Assembly: GCF_000763945.1 (NCBI RefSeq)
Contig: NZ_JQFJ01000002.1
Coordinates: 62,001-126,000, forward strand
Source of the DNA: Sphingopyxis sp. MWB1
GTDB lineage: Bacteria; Pseudomonadota; Alphaproteobacteria; Sphingomonadales; Sphingomonadaceae
DNA length: 64,000 nucleotides
Direction: 5' to 3'
In this document: piece by piece, positions 1 to 8,219 of the stretch
Layout of the letters: each line of letters begins with the position of its first letter
Numbering within the stretch: position 1 is the stretch's first letter
Made by a program: the position numbers and the translations under genes
Notes under the pieces: generated by a model
Told to the model about the DNA's origin: nothing
Databases searched by the model: none
The model's input: only the letters and a program-made list of their open reading frames with translations

Positions 1-159
1 CTGTTTGAGCGAAGGCAGGTAATTGTGCATCGATCGGATATAGTGATGGAAAGCGGTATTTTGAATAAACATGTCGATAAATGGTAGCGAAGTTTCATTG
101 CGAGCGCTTTCAGGCATGTTATGTGACGTCATAAGCTCAATATGGCTTGCAGGGGGACT
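1..159. promoter_or_regulatory. Upstream region of the EF-hand gene
   Basis: This stretch is more AT-rich than the rest of the window and shows no convincing gene. TTGCGA at 98-103, followed about 16-17 bases later by TATGTG/ATGTGA near 120-126, is a weak sigma70-like pair. A perfect 8-bp palindrome TGACGTCA lies at 124-131. AGGGGGA at 151-157 is a good ribosome binding site for the ATG at 160. The promoter call is an inference; only the palindrome and the ribosome binding site are plainly visible. Confidence 0.3.
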
Positions 160-627
160 ATGGCGATTTCGCGTTTTCTGATCGGCGGCGTCGCGAGCGC
201 CTTGCTGCTGACCGGCGGGCTGTTCCTGTGGCAGGGGCATAGCCAGACCGCCGAGGAAGTGGAGATTCCCGAACCGCCCCCGCCCTTGCCCGCCATTCCG
301 GTGGCCGCCGCCGACGCGCCGAAGCGCGGGCCGGCGCCGCCCGAACTGCCCTCGGCCAAGGAGGCATCGCGCGAGGAACGGCGCTTCAACCGCTATGACC
401 GCAACCGCGATGAACGGATCACGCGGATCGAGATGATGTCGACGCGCACCGCGGCGTTTCGCAAGCTCGACAAGGATGGCAATAATCTGCTGACCTTCGA
501 GGAATGGGCGGTGTCGACGAGCGACCGCTTTGCAGGCGCCGATGCCGACAAGTCGGGCGATTTGACCCGCGCCGAATTTGCGACGACCGCGCCGAAACGG
601 AAGCCCAAGCCGACGTGCCGGTGTTGA
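160..627 (+). CDS. Exported or membrane-anchored EF-hand domain protein
   Basis: A 155-residue protein that probably binds calcium outside the cytoplasm. Residues 4-25 form a hydrophobic N-terminal segment (signal peptide or anchor), followed by a proline-rich stretch at 38-63 and then three EF-hand-like loops: DRNRDERITRIE (80-91), DKDGNNLLTFEE (104-115) and DADKSGDLTRAE (128-139). Loops 2 and 3 keep acidic residues at positions 1, 3 and 12. Loop 1 is weaker because it has an asparagine at its third position. The ATG at 160 is preferred over the in-frame ATG at 142 because AGGGGGA sits directly before it. The tail is basic and ends in Cys-Arg-Cys. EF-hand proteins of this layout are common in sphingomonads, but the cellular role is unknown. 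No gene partner is visible: the next gene converges from the other side of a repeat-filled gap. Confidence 0.75.
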   Translation: MAISRFLIGGVASALLLTGGLFLWQGHSQTAEEVEIPEPPPPLPAIPVAAADAPKRGPAPPELPSAKEASREERRFNRYDRNRDERITRIEMMSTRTAAFRKLDKDGNNLLTFEEWAVSTSDRFAGADADKSGDLTRAEFATTAPKRKPKPTCRC

Positions 628-795
628 GGGGCGGAAGTTTTTGGTGTGCAAGGCGCCATTGCGGGCCGGGCGAAGCAATCTCCTGCCAAGGTTCCGCGCG
701 ATGTGGTTTCGCACGAAGCCACAAAGCCACAAAGGCGCGCACGCCTTCTCCGCAGGTCGGGCGCTTCCCCTCGCCATCGGGGGCTTGACCCGGTT

Positions 796-819
796 CGTCA
801 TCCCGGACTTGATCCGGGA
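796..819. repeat. CGTCATCCCGGACTTGATCCGGG-type dispersed repeat
   Basis: A short intergenic element with an internal inverted repeat (CCCGGA...TCCGGG). Related copies lie at 1261-1287, 1306-1329, 11961-11985, 19536-19632 and 39381-39452, all outside coding regions. Confidence 0.7.
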
Positions 820-883
820 CCCGCCTTCCTCCTCTCGATCATCCATCTTGTTTCGGCATTTATGGCAGAGCGCGGGATAAAGT

Positions 884-1105
884 TTCGCGCAGAGCCGTAG
901 AGGGCGCAGAGAAAAAAGAGGGGTTCACGCGGAGGCGCGGAGACGCGGAGAAAAACGGAGCGGCAGAGCCGCTCCATATCCGTCACCGTGCGAAAGGCCG
1001 AGACCCCGACCATGAGCGCCCCCCTCCCGAATAAACCATCTCTCCGCGCCTCCGCGTCTCCGCGTGACCAAAATATCTCTGCGCGCTCTGCGCCTCTGCG
1101 CGAAT
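884..1105. repeat. Large nested palindromic element, copy 1
   Basis: An imperfect palindrome of about 222 bp. The outer arms are 884-912 (TTCGCGCAGAG...GCGCAGAGA) and 1074-1105 (its complement). The inner arms are 924-950 (TTCACGCGGAGGCGCGGAGA) and 1041-1067. Between the inner arms is a perfect central hairpin, GGAGCGGC-AGA-GCCGCTCC, at 957-975. The same plan recurs at 3518-3683 and, without the right arms, at 22097-22184. Confidence 0.75.
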
Positions 1106-1260
1106 TAACCAGCCACCCCTCTCGCGCCAGCCAGCCGCGTCGCCCGTAATTCCCATGTCCCGGCGCGCGCAGCTTGTCAGTCGGGACGGGCGCCGGGTGG
1201 GGGTGGCCTTGGTGATCGGGTGGCATTCGGGGGCGTCGCCATGACGTTGGCGTGGGAGGT

Positions 1261-1329
1261 GGACCCCGGATCAAGTCCGGGGTGACGAGGGGAGGGGGTG
1301 GGTTGACCCGCGGATCAAGTCCGGGGTGA
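1261..1329. repeat. Two copies of the ATCAAGTCCGGGGTGA dispersed repeat
   Basis: Two closely spaced copies (1261-1287 and 1306-1329) lie in opposite orientation to the 796-819 copy, just downstream of the trmFO stop codon. Each can fold into a short GC hairpin (CCCCGGA...TCCGGGG). Confidence 0.65.
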
Positions 1330-1367
1330 GGAGGAAGGAGAGGGCGTGGCGGGCGAGGGGGTAGCTG

Positions 1368-2714
1368 TCAGGCCGCCTTGCTCTCCGCTTGCTGGATCCA
1401 CTGGGCGAGGGCTTCGCCGGCGCGCTGGGTGTAGCCGAGTTTGCGGTCCTTTTTGCGGACCTGCTCCGCGAGCGGGGGGAAGAGGCCGAAGTTGACGTTC
1501 ATCGGCTGATAATTTTCCGCATCCGCGCCGCCGGTGATGTGGGTGAGGAGCGCGCCCAGCGCGGTTTCGGGGGGCGGCGGTGGCAGGGTGCGGCCCGCCA
1601 GTTCGGCAGCGGCAAAGCGCGCGGCGATCAGGCCGATGGCGGCGCTTTCGACATAGCCTTCGCAGCCGGTGATCTGCCCCGCAAAGCGGATATGCGGCGC
1701 CGATTTCAGGCGCAATTGTTGGTCGAGCAATTCGGGCGAGCGGATGAAGCTGTTGCGATGTAGCCCGCCAAGCCGCGCAAATTCCGCCTTTTCGAGGCCG
1801 GGAATGGTGCGGAACAATTCGACCTGTGCGCCATATTTGAGCTTGGTCTGAAAACCGACCATGTTCCACAAGGTACCCAGCGCATTATCCTGCCGAAGCT
1901 GGACGACGGCATAGGGCCAGCGTCCGGTGCGCGGATTGTCAAGGCCGACGCCCTTCATCGGGCCAAAGCGCAGCGTTTCGACGCCGCGTTCGGCCATCAC
2001 CTCGATGGGCATGCAGCCTTCGAAATAGGGTGTGTCCTTTTCCCAATCCTTGAAGTCGGTCTTTTCGCCGTCGATCAATCCCTGGACGAAGGCATAATAT
2101 TGATCCTTGTCCATCGGGCAGTTGATATAATCCTTGCCATCGCCAATCGGGCCGACCTTGTCCCAGCGGCTGGCCATCCACGCAATGTCCATGTCGATGC
2201 TGTCGCGATAGACGATGGGGGCGATGGCATCGAAAAAGGCGAGCGCATCCTTGCCCGTCGCTGCGCCGATGCTTTCGGCAAGGCTGGCGGCGGTGAGCGG
2301 GCCGGTGGCGACAATGGTGAGGCCTGCGTCGGGCAGCGTGTCGATGCGTTCGCGCACGATGGTGACATTGGGATGCTCCGCCAGCGTACGCGTCACTCCG
2401 CCCGCGAACAGGTCGCGGTCGACGGCGAGCGCCGATCCTGCGGGAACCTTGGTCGCATCGGCCTCGCGCATGATCAGCGAGTTCAGCGCGCGCATTTCGC
2501 GGTGGAGCAGGCCGACGGCATTGCTGTCGCCATCATCGCTGCGAAAACTGTTCGAACAGACCATTTCGGCAAGCGCATCGCCCTGATGCGCCGGGGTCAT
2601 GTCGCCGCCCCCGCGCATTTCGGAGAGGCGCACACGCAAGCCCGCTTCGGCCAACTGCCACGCGGCCTCCGACCCGGCGAGGCCGCCGCCGATGATGTGA
2701 ATATCGTAGTCCAT
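1368..2714 (-). CDS. trmFO: TrmFO, tRNA uracil-54 C5-methyltransferase (folate/FAD-dependent)
   Basis: A 448-residue flavoenzyme that makes 5-methyluridine at position 54 of tRNA, using methylene-tetrahydrofolate as carbon donor and FAD as reductant. The FAD-binding glycine motif [11 protein letters not shown] is at residues 9-19. The CSNSFRSDD stretch places a cysteine at residue 53, matching the conserved Cys53 of the family. A second conserved cysteine lies in [10 protein letters not shown]. The C-terminal [16 protein letters not shown] motif is also typical. The length is normal for the family. The ATG at 2714 is preceded by GGAAACGG. It is divergent from the YhhN gene and converges on the repeat-rich gap. 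Confidence 0.95.
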   Translation of the reverse strand: MDYDIHIIGGGLAGSEAAWQLAEAGLRVRLSEMRGGGDMTPAHQGDALAEMVCSNSFRSDDGDSNAVGLLHREMRALNSLIMREADATKVPAGSALAVDRDLFAGGVTRTLAEHPNVTIVRERIDTLPDAGLTIVATGPLTAASLAESIGAATGKDALAFFDAIAPIVYRDSIDMDIAWMASRWDKVGPIGDGKDYINCPMDKDQYYAFVQGLIDGEKTDFKDWEKDTPYFEGCMPIEVMAERGVETLRFGPMKGVGLDNPRTGRWPYAVVQLRQDNALGTLWNMVGFQTKLKYGAQVELFRTIPGLEKAEFARLGGLHRNSFIRSPELLDQQLRLKSAPHIRFAGQITGCEGYVESAAIGLIAARFAAAELAGRTLPPPPPETALGALLTHITGGADAENYQPMNVNFGLFPPLAEQVRKKDRKLGYTQRAGEALAQWIQQAESKAA

Positions 2715-2821
2715 TTACCGTTTCCGTTGACAGCGATGAAAGCGACGGCGAGCAAGGACGCCGATCAGCCGATGTTTGGGCGCCTGTGACATGTTGCGCG
2801 GCAGTTGGCAAAGGGGGGATG

Positions 2822-3517
2822 ATGAGCGGAGCGGGTGATGTGGCGGGCTGGGACCGGGCGCGCTGGCTGTGGTGGGCGGCGCTGGCGGCGGGGGCGAGCT
2901 ATTTTATCACGGTGCTGATGCGCTGGGACGGACCGCTGTTTCATCTGTGGAAGGCGAGCGGCGTGGCGCTGCTCGCTGCATGGGCGGCAGTGAATGCGCG
3001 CGGCGACAAGGCGGCGATGCTTGATGGACGGTTGATCGCGGCGGCGCTTGCCTGTGGCGCGCTGGGCGATTGGCTGCTCGATGCGCGCGGGATGGTGCAG
3101 GGCGGCGCGGCCTTTGCCGTGGGGCATGGGGTGGCGATTTTTCTTTACTGGCGCAACCGGCGCGCCGCGCTGGCACCTTCGCAGCGGGCGCTGGTGGGGC
3201 TGACCGTGCCTTTGGCGCTGGTCATCGTCTGGGCGCTGGCGCGTGGGGCACCGCCCGAACTGGCGGCGGCGGCGATTGGCTATACGGCGATTGTCGCTGT
3301 CATGGCGGCGGCGGCATGGGCCAGCCGTTTCCCACGCTATCGCACCGGCGTGGGCGCGATGCTGTTTTTGCTCAGCGATTTGATCATTTTTGCCGGGGAA
3401 GGCGGGGCGATGGCGCCCGATTTGCGCGCGTGGCTGGTGTGGCCGCTCTATTTCGGCGGGCAGGCGCTCATTGCCTGGGGGGTGGTGAGCAGCTTGTCGC
3501 GCGAGGGGGCGATTTGA
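2822..3517 (+). CDS. YhhN/TMEM86 family membrane protein (lysoplasmalogenase-like)
   Basis: A polytopic membrane protein of about 231 residues with roughly seven to eight hydrophobic segments. The GALGDWLLD motif and the following GHGVAIFLYW and LFLLSDLIIF segments fit the YhhN family. Animal members (TMEM86) cleave the vinyl-ether bond of lysoplasmalogens; the bacterial role is less certain. The ATG at 2822 is placed 5-7 bases after AAGGGGGG. The ATG at 2819 and an upstream in-frame start at 2786 are possible but less well spaced. The gene is divergent from trmFO and ends one base before a large palindromic repeat. Family membership is fairly firm; the substrate is inferred. Confidence 0.75.
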   Translation: MSGAGDVAGWDRARWLWWAALAAGASYFITVLMRWDGPLFHLWKASGVALLAAWAAVNARGDKAAMLDGRLIAAALACGALGDWLLDARGMVQGGAAFAVGHGVAIFLYWRNRRAALAPSQRALVGLTVPLALVIVWALARGAPPELAAAAIGYTAIVAVMAAAAWASRFPRYRTGVGAMLFLLSDLIIFAGEGGAMAPDLRAWLVWPLYFGGQALIAWGVVSSLSREGAI

Positions 3518-3683
3518 TTCGCGCAGAGGCGCGGAGAGCGCAGAGATTTCCTGTTCGCGCGGAGACGCGGAGAGGTTTAACCAAAGAGACATATTGAGCG
3601 GCTTTGCCGCTCCTCTCTTTTCTCCGCGTCTCCGCGTGAACTTCCCTCTTTCTTTCTCTGCGCTCTCTGCGTCTCTGCGCGAA
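3518..3683. repeat. Large nested palindromic element, copy 2
   Basis: A palindrome of about 166 bp and the tidiest copy of the family. The outer arms are 3518-3546 and 3655-3683, near-perfect reverse complements of TTCGCGCAGAGGCGCGGAGA. The inner arms are 3553-3575 and 3621-3641 (GTTCGCGCGGAGACGCGGAG). The central hairpin is GAGCGGC-TTT-GCCGCTC at 3596-3612. It starts immediately after the stop codon of the YhhN gene, so it would lie in that transcript's 3' end. Confidence 0.8.
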
Positions 3684-3707
3684 ACAAAGGACATGCAACG
3701 GACGAAG

Positions 3708-3755
3708 GCTGGAGATTGCTTCGTCTCCCGGCTTTGCCGGGCTCCTCGCAATGAC
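3708..3755. repeat. Half copy of the GATTGCTTC...CTCGCAATGAC repeat
   Basis: The right half of the dispersed palindrome seen complete at 4880-4975, 31560-31671 and 59075-59187. It contains the internal hairpin CCCGGCTTTGCCGGG and ends in CTCGCAATGAC. It lies between the large palindrome and the OmpA-family gene. Confidence 0.7.
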
Positions 3756-3807
3756 GTTGCAGGTTAAAGGGGCGGGGTGGGCCGTGCGCCACCCCGCCTG
3801 TCGTTGA

Positions 3808-4701
3808 TCAAAGGCCGTCGAGGCCCTTGCTGACGAGGATATTGACCGCGACGCGGCGGTTCTGGGCCTTGCCCTCGGCGGTGTCGTTGCTCGCCGCCGG
3901 ATCGGCCTCGGCCATGCCCGTGGGGGTGAGCATGCGATAGGGTTTCCAGCCGCACGCCTGTTGCAGATGATTGACGACGCGGCCCGCGCGTTTTTCGCTA
4001 AGCTGTTGATTATATTCAAGCGGTCCGGTGCTGTCGGTATAGCCGACGACGAGCAGCAGCGCATTGTCGATGGCATCGGCAGCGCGCGCGGTTTCGCATA
4101 ATTGCTGTTCAGCGCCGGGCGACAGGGCGGCCTTGCCCGTGTCGAAATGCACATGGGTCGTGCTTTTGATATTATATTGGTCGATGTCGCCCAGACGCCC
4201 GCGCAGCGCCTCGGTCGCCGCTTCCTGCGCGGTGAAGCGCTGGTCGGTGCCATTGTGGATCATCGCGGCGGTTTTCATATCCTTGCTCTTGAGCTCGATG
4301 CGGTCGGCGACCAGCATTCCGCTTCCCTGCCGCGTTTCGACCCGAACGGGCAGGCCGTTGAGGAGGGCATTGGCGCCGAGCTCCTTGCTGCTGAGCCCCA
4401 GAAAGCCGCCGCTGGCCTTGATCTGGGTGGCATCGTGCAGCGTCACCACGGCGCGGTTGCCGTCGGCAGTGGTGATTTGCAGCGCATTGCCGCTGCGCGC
4501 CGAAATAATCCCTTCCAGCTCTGGCCCTTCGGCCATGGCGGCGATCATCGCCGCATCGGCTTCGGTCGAGCCATAGACGGTGGTCATCACCTGTTCGTCG
4601 GCCCCTGTTTCTTCGGGTTGGGCCGCCATGCCGCCCGCCGCCGGCATCGCCAGCGTGGCAAGGGCAAGCATGGCCCCGGAATATTTGATCGTGCCGCTCA
4701 T
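3808..4701 (-). CDS. OmpA-family protein with N-terminal DUF5666-like domain
   Basis: A 297-residue exported protein. Residues 1-27 are a signal peptide ending near GGMAAQ. Residues of about 60-165 carry a small beta-rich domain (ISARSGNALQITT, then L-x-G-x-V-V-type segments and MLVADRIEL) that resembles DUF5666. The C-terminal part (from about 190) is an OmpA-like peptidoglycan-binding domain, with VHFDTGKAALSP, VVGYTDSTGPLEYNQQLSEKRA and KAQNRRVAV. The usual invariant aspartate and arginine are present. The start follows a perfect AAGGAG ribosome binding site. It is probably periplasmic or outer-membrane associated and tethered to the wall. The domain assignment at the N-terminus is by eye and less sure than the OmpA part. 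Confidence 0.85.
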   Translation of the reverse strand: MSGTIKYSGAMLALATLAMPAAGGMAAQPEETGADEQVMTTVYGSTEADAAMIAAMAEGPELEGIISARSGNALQITTADGNRAVVTLHDATQIKASGGFLGLSSKELGANALLNGLPVRVETRQGSGMLVADRIELKSKDMKTAAMIHNGTDQRFTAQEAATEALRGRLGDIDQYNIKSTTHVHFDTGKAALSPGAEQQLCETARAADAIDNALLLVVGYTDSTGPLEYNQQLSEKRAGRVVNHLQQACGWKPYRMLTPTGMAEADPAASNDTAEGKAQNRRVAVNILVSKGLDGL

Positions 4702-4879
4702 TAACTTCTCCTTCGGCTAAATTGCCGCCCCACAGCAAGCGGGCAGAGCTGTTCAGATCAACCTTGCTGGCGGATGAACGGGGCGGGTGGAGCCGGGGGG
4801 CGGACGGATCGTTCGGGGCGATTTTGGGGTGAGGTGATGCGGTGCGTGGGGGAGGGTGGTGTGGGCCTCTCTCAAACAT

Positions 4880-4975
4880 GTCATTGCGAGCGACGCGAAG
4901 CGGTCTCCCGCTAACGGGCCTGCCAGAAGGCGTGCTAGAGATTGCTTCTCCCGGCTTCGCCGGGCTCGCAATGAC
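4880..4975. repeat. GTCATTGCGAGC...GCTCGCAATGAC palindromic repeat, complete copy
   Basis: A 96-bp element bounded by perfect 12-bp inverted ends, GTCATTGCGAGC (4880-4891) and GCTCGCAATGAC (4964-4975). An inner hairpin, CCCGGCTTCGCCGGG, lies near the right end. It occupies the 295-bp gap between the DUF952 gene and the OmpA-family gene. Nothing else recognisable is in that gap apart from the region upstream of the OmpA-family start. Confidence 0.8.
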
Positions 4976-4996
4976 GGTGTTGAGGCGGCGGAGTGG

Positions 4997-5308
4997 TCAG
5001 CTATCGGCCTGGCGGGTGGCGATCACCGCGGACATGGGCAGGTCCGCGTAGAGGTGCGGGAAAAGCGCGCCGCCGCGGGAGGGTTCCCAGCGGAGAGTAT
5101 CGCCGAAGCCGGTAAGGTCGACTTCGGCGATGACCAGATTTTGCTGGCCTGCAAAATGTTTGGCGAGCGTGCCGGGAAGCTGATCGGCGGTCGAGAGGTG
5201 GATATAGCCATCGGCAATATCCACCGGCGCGCCGCGAAAATGCCCGTCGCGCTCGAACGCCGCCCACTGGTCTGCCGTCAATATCTTGAAGGCGGTACGG
5301 GTGGTCAT
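4997..5308 (-). CDS. DUF952 domain protein
   Basis: A 103-residue small soluble protein that matches the DUF952 family, with the conserved core DGYIHLSTADQLPGTLAKHF and a C-terminal FPHLYADLP motif. The biochemical function of the family is not established. Structural similarity to ADP-ribosyltransferase-like folds has been discussed for relatives, but nothing here proves activity. Its ATG overlaps the gyrA stop codon by 4 bp (ATGA), so it is translationally coupled to gyrA and surely co-transcribed. Confidence 0.8.
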   Translation of the reverse strand: MTTRTAFKILTADQWAAFERDGHFRGAPVDIADGYIHLSTADQLPGTLAKHFAGQQNLVIAEVDLTGFGDTLRWEPSRGGALFPHLYADLPMSAVIATRQADS

Positions 5309-8070
5309 TCGTTCGGCGTTTCGGCTTCCGGGGTTTGGGACGGCGGGGTTTCGGGCGCGGTTTCGGCTACACCCTCGGTGCCTTCGCCCTCTTCCTCTTC
5401 GTCGCTTTCCTCGATGAGCGCGGCGGAGACGACATGCTCATTCTTGGCGACGTCGAACAAACGCACGCCCGCCGAGCCGCGCCCGATGACGCGCAGGCTG
5501 TCGAGACCCATGCGGATGAGCTTGGCCTGATCGGTGACGAGCATCAGCTGGTGCGCCTGCGTTGCCGGGAAGCTGACGACAACGGGGCCGTTGCGGGCGA
5601 TATTGTCGATATTGGTGATGCCCTGACCGCCGCGACCGGTGCGGCGATATTCATAGGCCGACGACAGCTTGCCATAGCCATTGGCGCAGACGGTAAGAAT
5701 GAATTGTTCGCGCTCGGCGAGTTCGGCCATGCGCTCATCGCTGAGCGTCGGTTCATTCTCATTATCCTTCCACGGCGCGGCGCGCAGATAGGCCTCGCGC
5801 TCGTCGCTGGTCGTGCCGACCTTGTGGAGGATCGAAAGCGAGATGACGGCGTCGCCTTCCGCGAGCCGCATGCCGCGCACGCCGGTCGAGTTGCGGCTTT
5901 GAAATTCGCGCACATCCTCGGCGGCAAAGCGGATCGCCTTGCCCTGGCGGGTGGCGAGCAGCACATCGTCGCTTTCGTCGAGCAGCGCGACGCCGATCAG
6001 CCGGTCGTCGGCATCATCGCCTTCGAACTTCATCGCAATCTTGCCGTTCGAGGGGACGTTGGTGAAGGCGTCCATGCTGTTGCGCCGCACGCTGCCCTTT
6101 GCCGTGGCGAACATGACGTGGAGCTTGCCCCATTCATCCTCATCCTCGGGCAGCGGGAGGACGGTCGAGATGGTCTCCCCCGTTTCGAGCGGGAGCAGAT
6201 TGACCATCGGGCGCCCGCGCGTCGCCGGGCCGCCTTCGGGAAGGCGCCACACTTTCATGCGGTAAACCCGGCCAAGGGTCGAGAAGAAGAGCACCGGCGT
6301 GTGCGTCGAGGTGACGAACAGCTCGGAGACGACATCGGCATCCTTGGTCGCCATGCCCGCACGGCCCTTACCGCCGCGCCGCTGCGCGCGGAAGGTATCG
6401 AGCGGGGTGCGCTTGATATAGCCGTCCATGGTGACAGTGACGACCATATCCTCGCGTTCGATCAGATCTTCATCGTCGATGCCATCGGCGGCAGGCGCGA
6501 TGAGCGTCTTGCGCGGGGTCGCAAATTCGGCGCGGACCGCGACCAGCTCCTCGCGCATCACGCCGTAAAGCTTGACCCGGTCGGCCAGGATCGAGAGCAG
6601 TTCCTCGATCACCGTCGCCAGTTCCTTGAGCTCGTCGCCGATTTCGTCGCGGCCGAGCGCGGTAAGGCGGTGGAGGCGCAGCTCGAGGATCGCCTTTACC
6701 TGCGTTTCGGAGAGGCGATAGACGCTCGCCTCTTCCATCTCGCCCTCAATCGCTTCGACCAGCCGGATATAGGGAGCGATTTCGCCGATCGGCCATTCGC
6801 GCGACAGCAGCGCCTCGCGCGCCGCGGCCGGATTGGGCGCGCCGCGAATGATGCGGACAACCTCGTCGAGGTTCGAGACCGCGACGACAAGGCCGAGCAA
6901 GATGTGCGCCCGGTCGCGCGCCTTCGCCAGCTCATATTTGCAGCGGCGGGTGATCACTTCCTCGCGGAAGGTGATGAAGGCGTTCAAAATATCGGGCAGC
7001 GCCAGCATTTCGGGGCGGCCGCCGCGAATGGCGAGCATATTGGCGGGGAAGCTCGACTGGGCGGGGGTGTGGCGCCAGAGCTGGTTGAGCACGACATCGG
7101 GGGTCGCATCGCGCTTGAGGTCGATGACGATCCGCACGCCCTCGCGGTTCGATTCGTCGCGGATATCGGCGACGCCCTCAATGCGCTTGTCGCGCGCGGC
7201 CTCGGCGATTTTTTCGACGAGGCCCGATTTTCCGACCTGAAAGGGGATGGAGGTGAGGACGATCGAACGGCGGTCGCCGCGCCCTTCCTCTACATCATGG
7301 GTCGCGCGCATCATGATCGACCCGCGCCCGCTGTTATAGGCGTTGCGCGCGCCGCCCTGGCCCAGAATCATCGCGCCGGTCGGGAAATCGGGGCCGGGAA
7401 TGATCTGCATCAATTCCTCGACCGAAAGCGGCGCGCCGCCTTCGAGCTGGCGGTCGATGGTGGCGAGGCAGGCATCGACGACTTCACCGAGGTTATGCGG
7501 CGGAATATTGGTCGCCATGCCGACGGCAATGCCGCCCGCGCCATTGACGAGCAGATTGGGGAAGCGCGCGGGCAGAACCGTGGGCTCTTCGCGGCTGCCG
7601 TCATAGTTGGGCTGGAAATCGACGGTGTCCTTGTCGAGATCGCCCAGCAGCACCATCGCCGTTTTGGCGAGGCGCGCCTCGGTATAACGCATCGAGGCCG
7701 GGGGATCGGGGTCCATCGAGCCGAAATTGCCCTGACCGTCGATCAGCGGCACGCGCATCGACCAATCCTGCGTCATGCGCGCGAGCGCGTCGTAAATCGC
7801 GCTGTCGCCATGCGGGTGATAATTACCCATCACGTCGCCGACGATCTTCGCCGATTTCTTGTACGGACGCCCCGGAACGAAGCCGCCTTCCTGCGCGGCA
7901 TAAAGAATGCGGCGGTGAACCGGTTTCAAGCCGTCGCGGATATCGGGCAGCGCGCGGCTGACGATGACGCTCATCGCATAGTCGAGATAAGAGGTCTTCA
8001 TCTCGTCGACGATGTTGATCGGCGAAACACCATTCTCCGACGGCGGAATATGCGAATTTTCTTCGGTCAA
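5305..8070 (-). CDS. gyrA: DNA gyrase subunit A
   Basis: A 921-residue type IIA topoisomerase subunit that cuts and rejoins DNA; with GyrB it introduces negative supercoils using ATP. The winged-helix/tower region includes [15 protein letters not shown], with Ser90 and Asp94 at the quinolone-determining positions, so no classical resistance change is visible. The catalytic Tyr129 lies in MRYTEARL. The C-terminal beta-pinwheel has the GyrA box QRRGGKGR, and the protein ends in a long acidic tail rich in Glu and Pro. The start is a TTG at 8070, preceded by AAAAAGG at 7 bases. It is longer than E. coli GyrA mainly through inserts and the tail. DUF952 follows in the same transcript. Confidence 0.98.
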   Translation of the reverse strand: MTEENSHIPPSENGVSPINIVDEMKTSYLDYAMSVIVSRALPDIRDGLKPVHRRILYAAQEGGFVPGRPYKKSAKIVGDVMGNYHPHGDSAIYDALARMTQDWSMRVPLIDGQGNFGSMDPDPPASMRYTEARLAKTAMVLLGDLDKDTVDFQPNYDGSREEPTVLPARFPNLLVNGAGGIAVGMATNIPPHNLGEVVDACLATIDRQLEGGAPLSVEELMQIIPGPDFPTGAMILGQGGARNAYNSGRGSIMMRATHDVEEGRGDRRSIVLTSIPFQVGKSGLVEKIAEAARDKRIEGVADIRDESNREGVRIVIDLKRDATPDVVLNQLWRHTPAQSSFPANMLAIRGGRPEMLALPDILNAFITFREEVITRRCKYELAKARDRAHILLGLVVAVSNLDEVVRIIRGAPNPAAAREALLSREWPIGEIAPYIRLVEAIEGEMEEASVYRLSETQVKAILELRLHRLTALGRDEIGDELKELATVIEELLSILADRVKLYGVMREELVAVRAEFATPRKTLIAPAADGIDDEDLIEREDMVVTVTMDGYIKRTPLDTFRAQRRGGKGRAGMATKDADVVSELFVTSTHTPVLFFSTLGRVYRMKVWRLPEGGPATRGRPMVNLLPLETGETISTVLPLPEDEDEWGKLHVMFATAKGSVRRNSMDAFTNVPSNGKIAMKFEGDDADDRLIGVALLDESDDVLLATRQGKAIRFAAEDVREFQSRNSTGVRGMRLAEGDAVISLSILHKVGTTSDEREAYLRAAPWKDNENEPTLSDERMAELAEREQFILTVCANGYGKLSSAYEYRRTGRGGQGITNIDNIARNGPVVVSFPATQAHQLMLVTDQAKLIRMGLDSLRVIGRGSAGVRLFDVAKNEHVVSAALIEESDEEEEGEGTEGVAETAPETPPSQTPEAETPNE

Positions 8071-8219
8071 GACCCGGCCTTTTTCTTCTTTTCAGGAGGT
8101 GGTTCGGGCCTAGCCCAACCCCCGTGCAAATGCCAGCGATTCGGACGGTTTTGAGAGGTTTTTTTGGCGATACACGCGCTGGTCGCTTTTGCCCTGGGGC
8201 CAGGGCGGGCGGCGGCGTC

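Larger units (their letters stand above)
628..1367. other. Gene-free, repeat-rich gap between convergent genes
   Basis: About 740 bp without a convincing gene. It holds part of a GCGAAGCAATCTCC-type repeat near 658-690, a CGTCATCCCGGACTTGATCCGGG element at 796-819, the large nested palindrome at 884-1105, and two more ATCAAGTCCGGGGTGA elements at 1261-1287 and 1306-1329. The open frames across it are by-products of the high GC and of the repeats. Convergent gene ends are where such elements also accumulate elsewhere in this window. Confidence 0.7.

Noticed and set aside
798..1274. A 158-codon minus-strand frame in the first large gap
   Set aside because: It runs across the palindromic repeats and encodes only their translation.
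884..3683. Repeats as a CRISPR array
   Set aside because: The repeats are nested inverted arms, not evenly spaced direct repeats with unique spacers, and no cas genes are near.
8093..8102. Perfect AGGAGGT on the plus strand between gyrA and the 8220 gene as a ribosome binding site
   Set aside because: No start codon lies at a usable distance; the first plausible start of the downstream gene is over 100 bp away.
5335..8154. A 939-codon open frame antisense to gyrA
   Set aside because: It mirrors gyrA in the opposite strand, has no recognisable motif, and long antisense frames arise readily from third-position GC bias.
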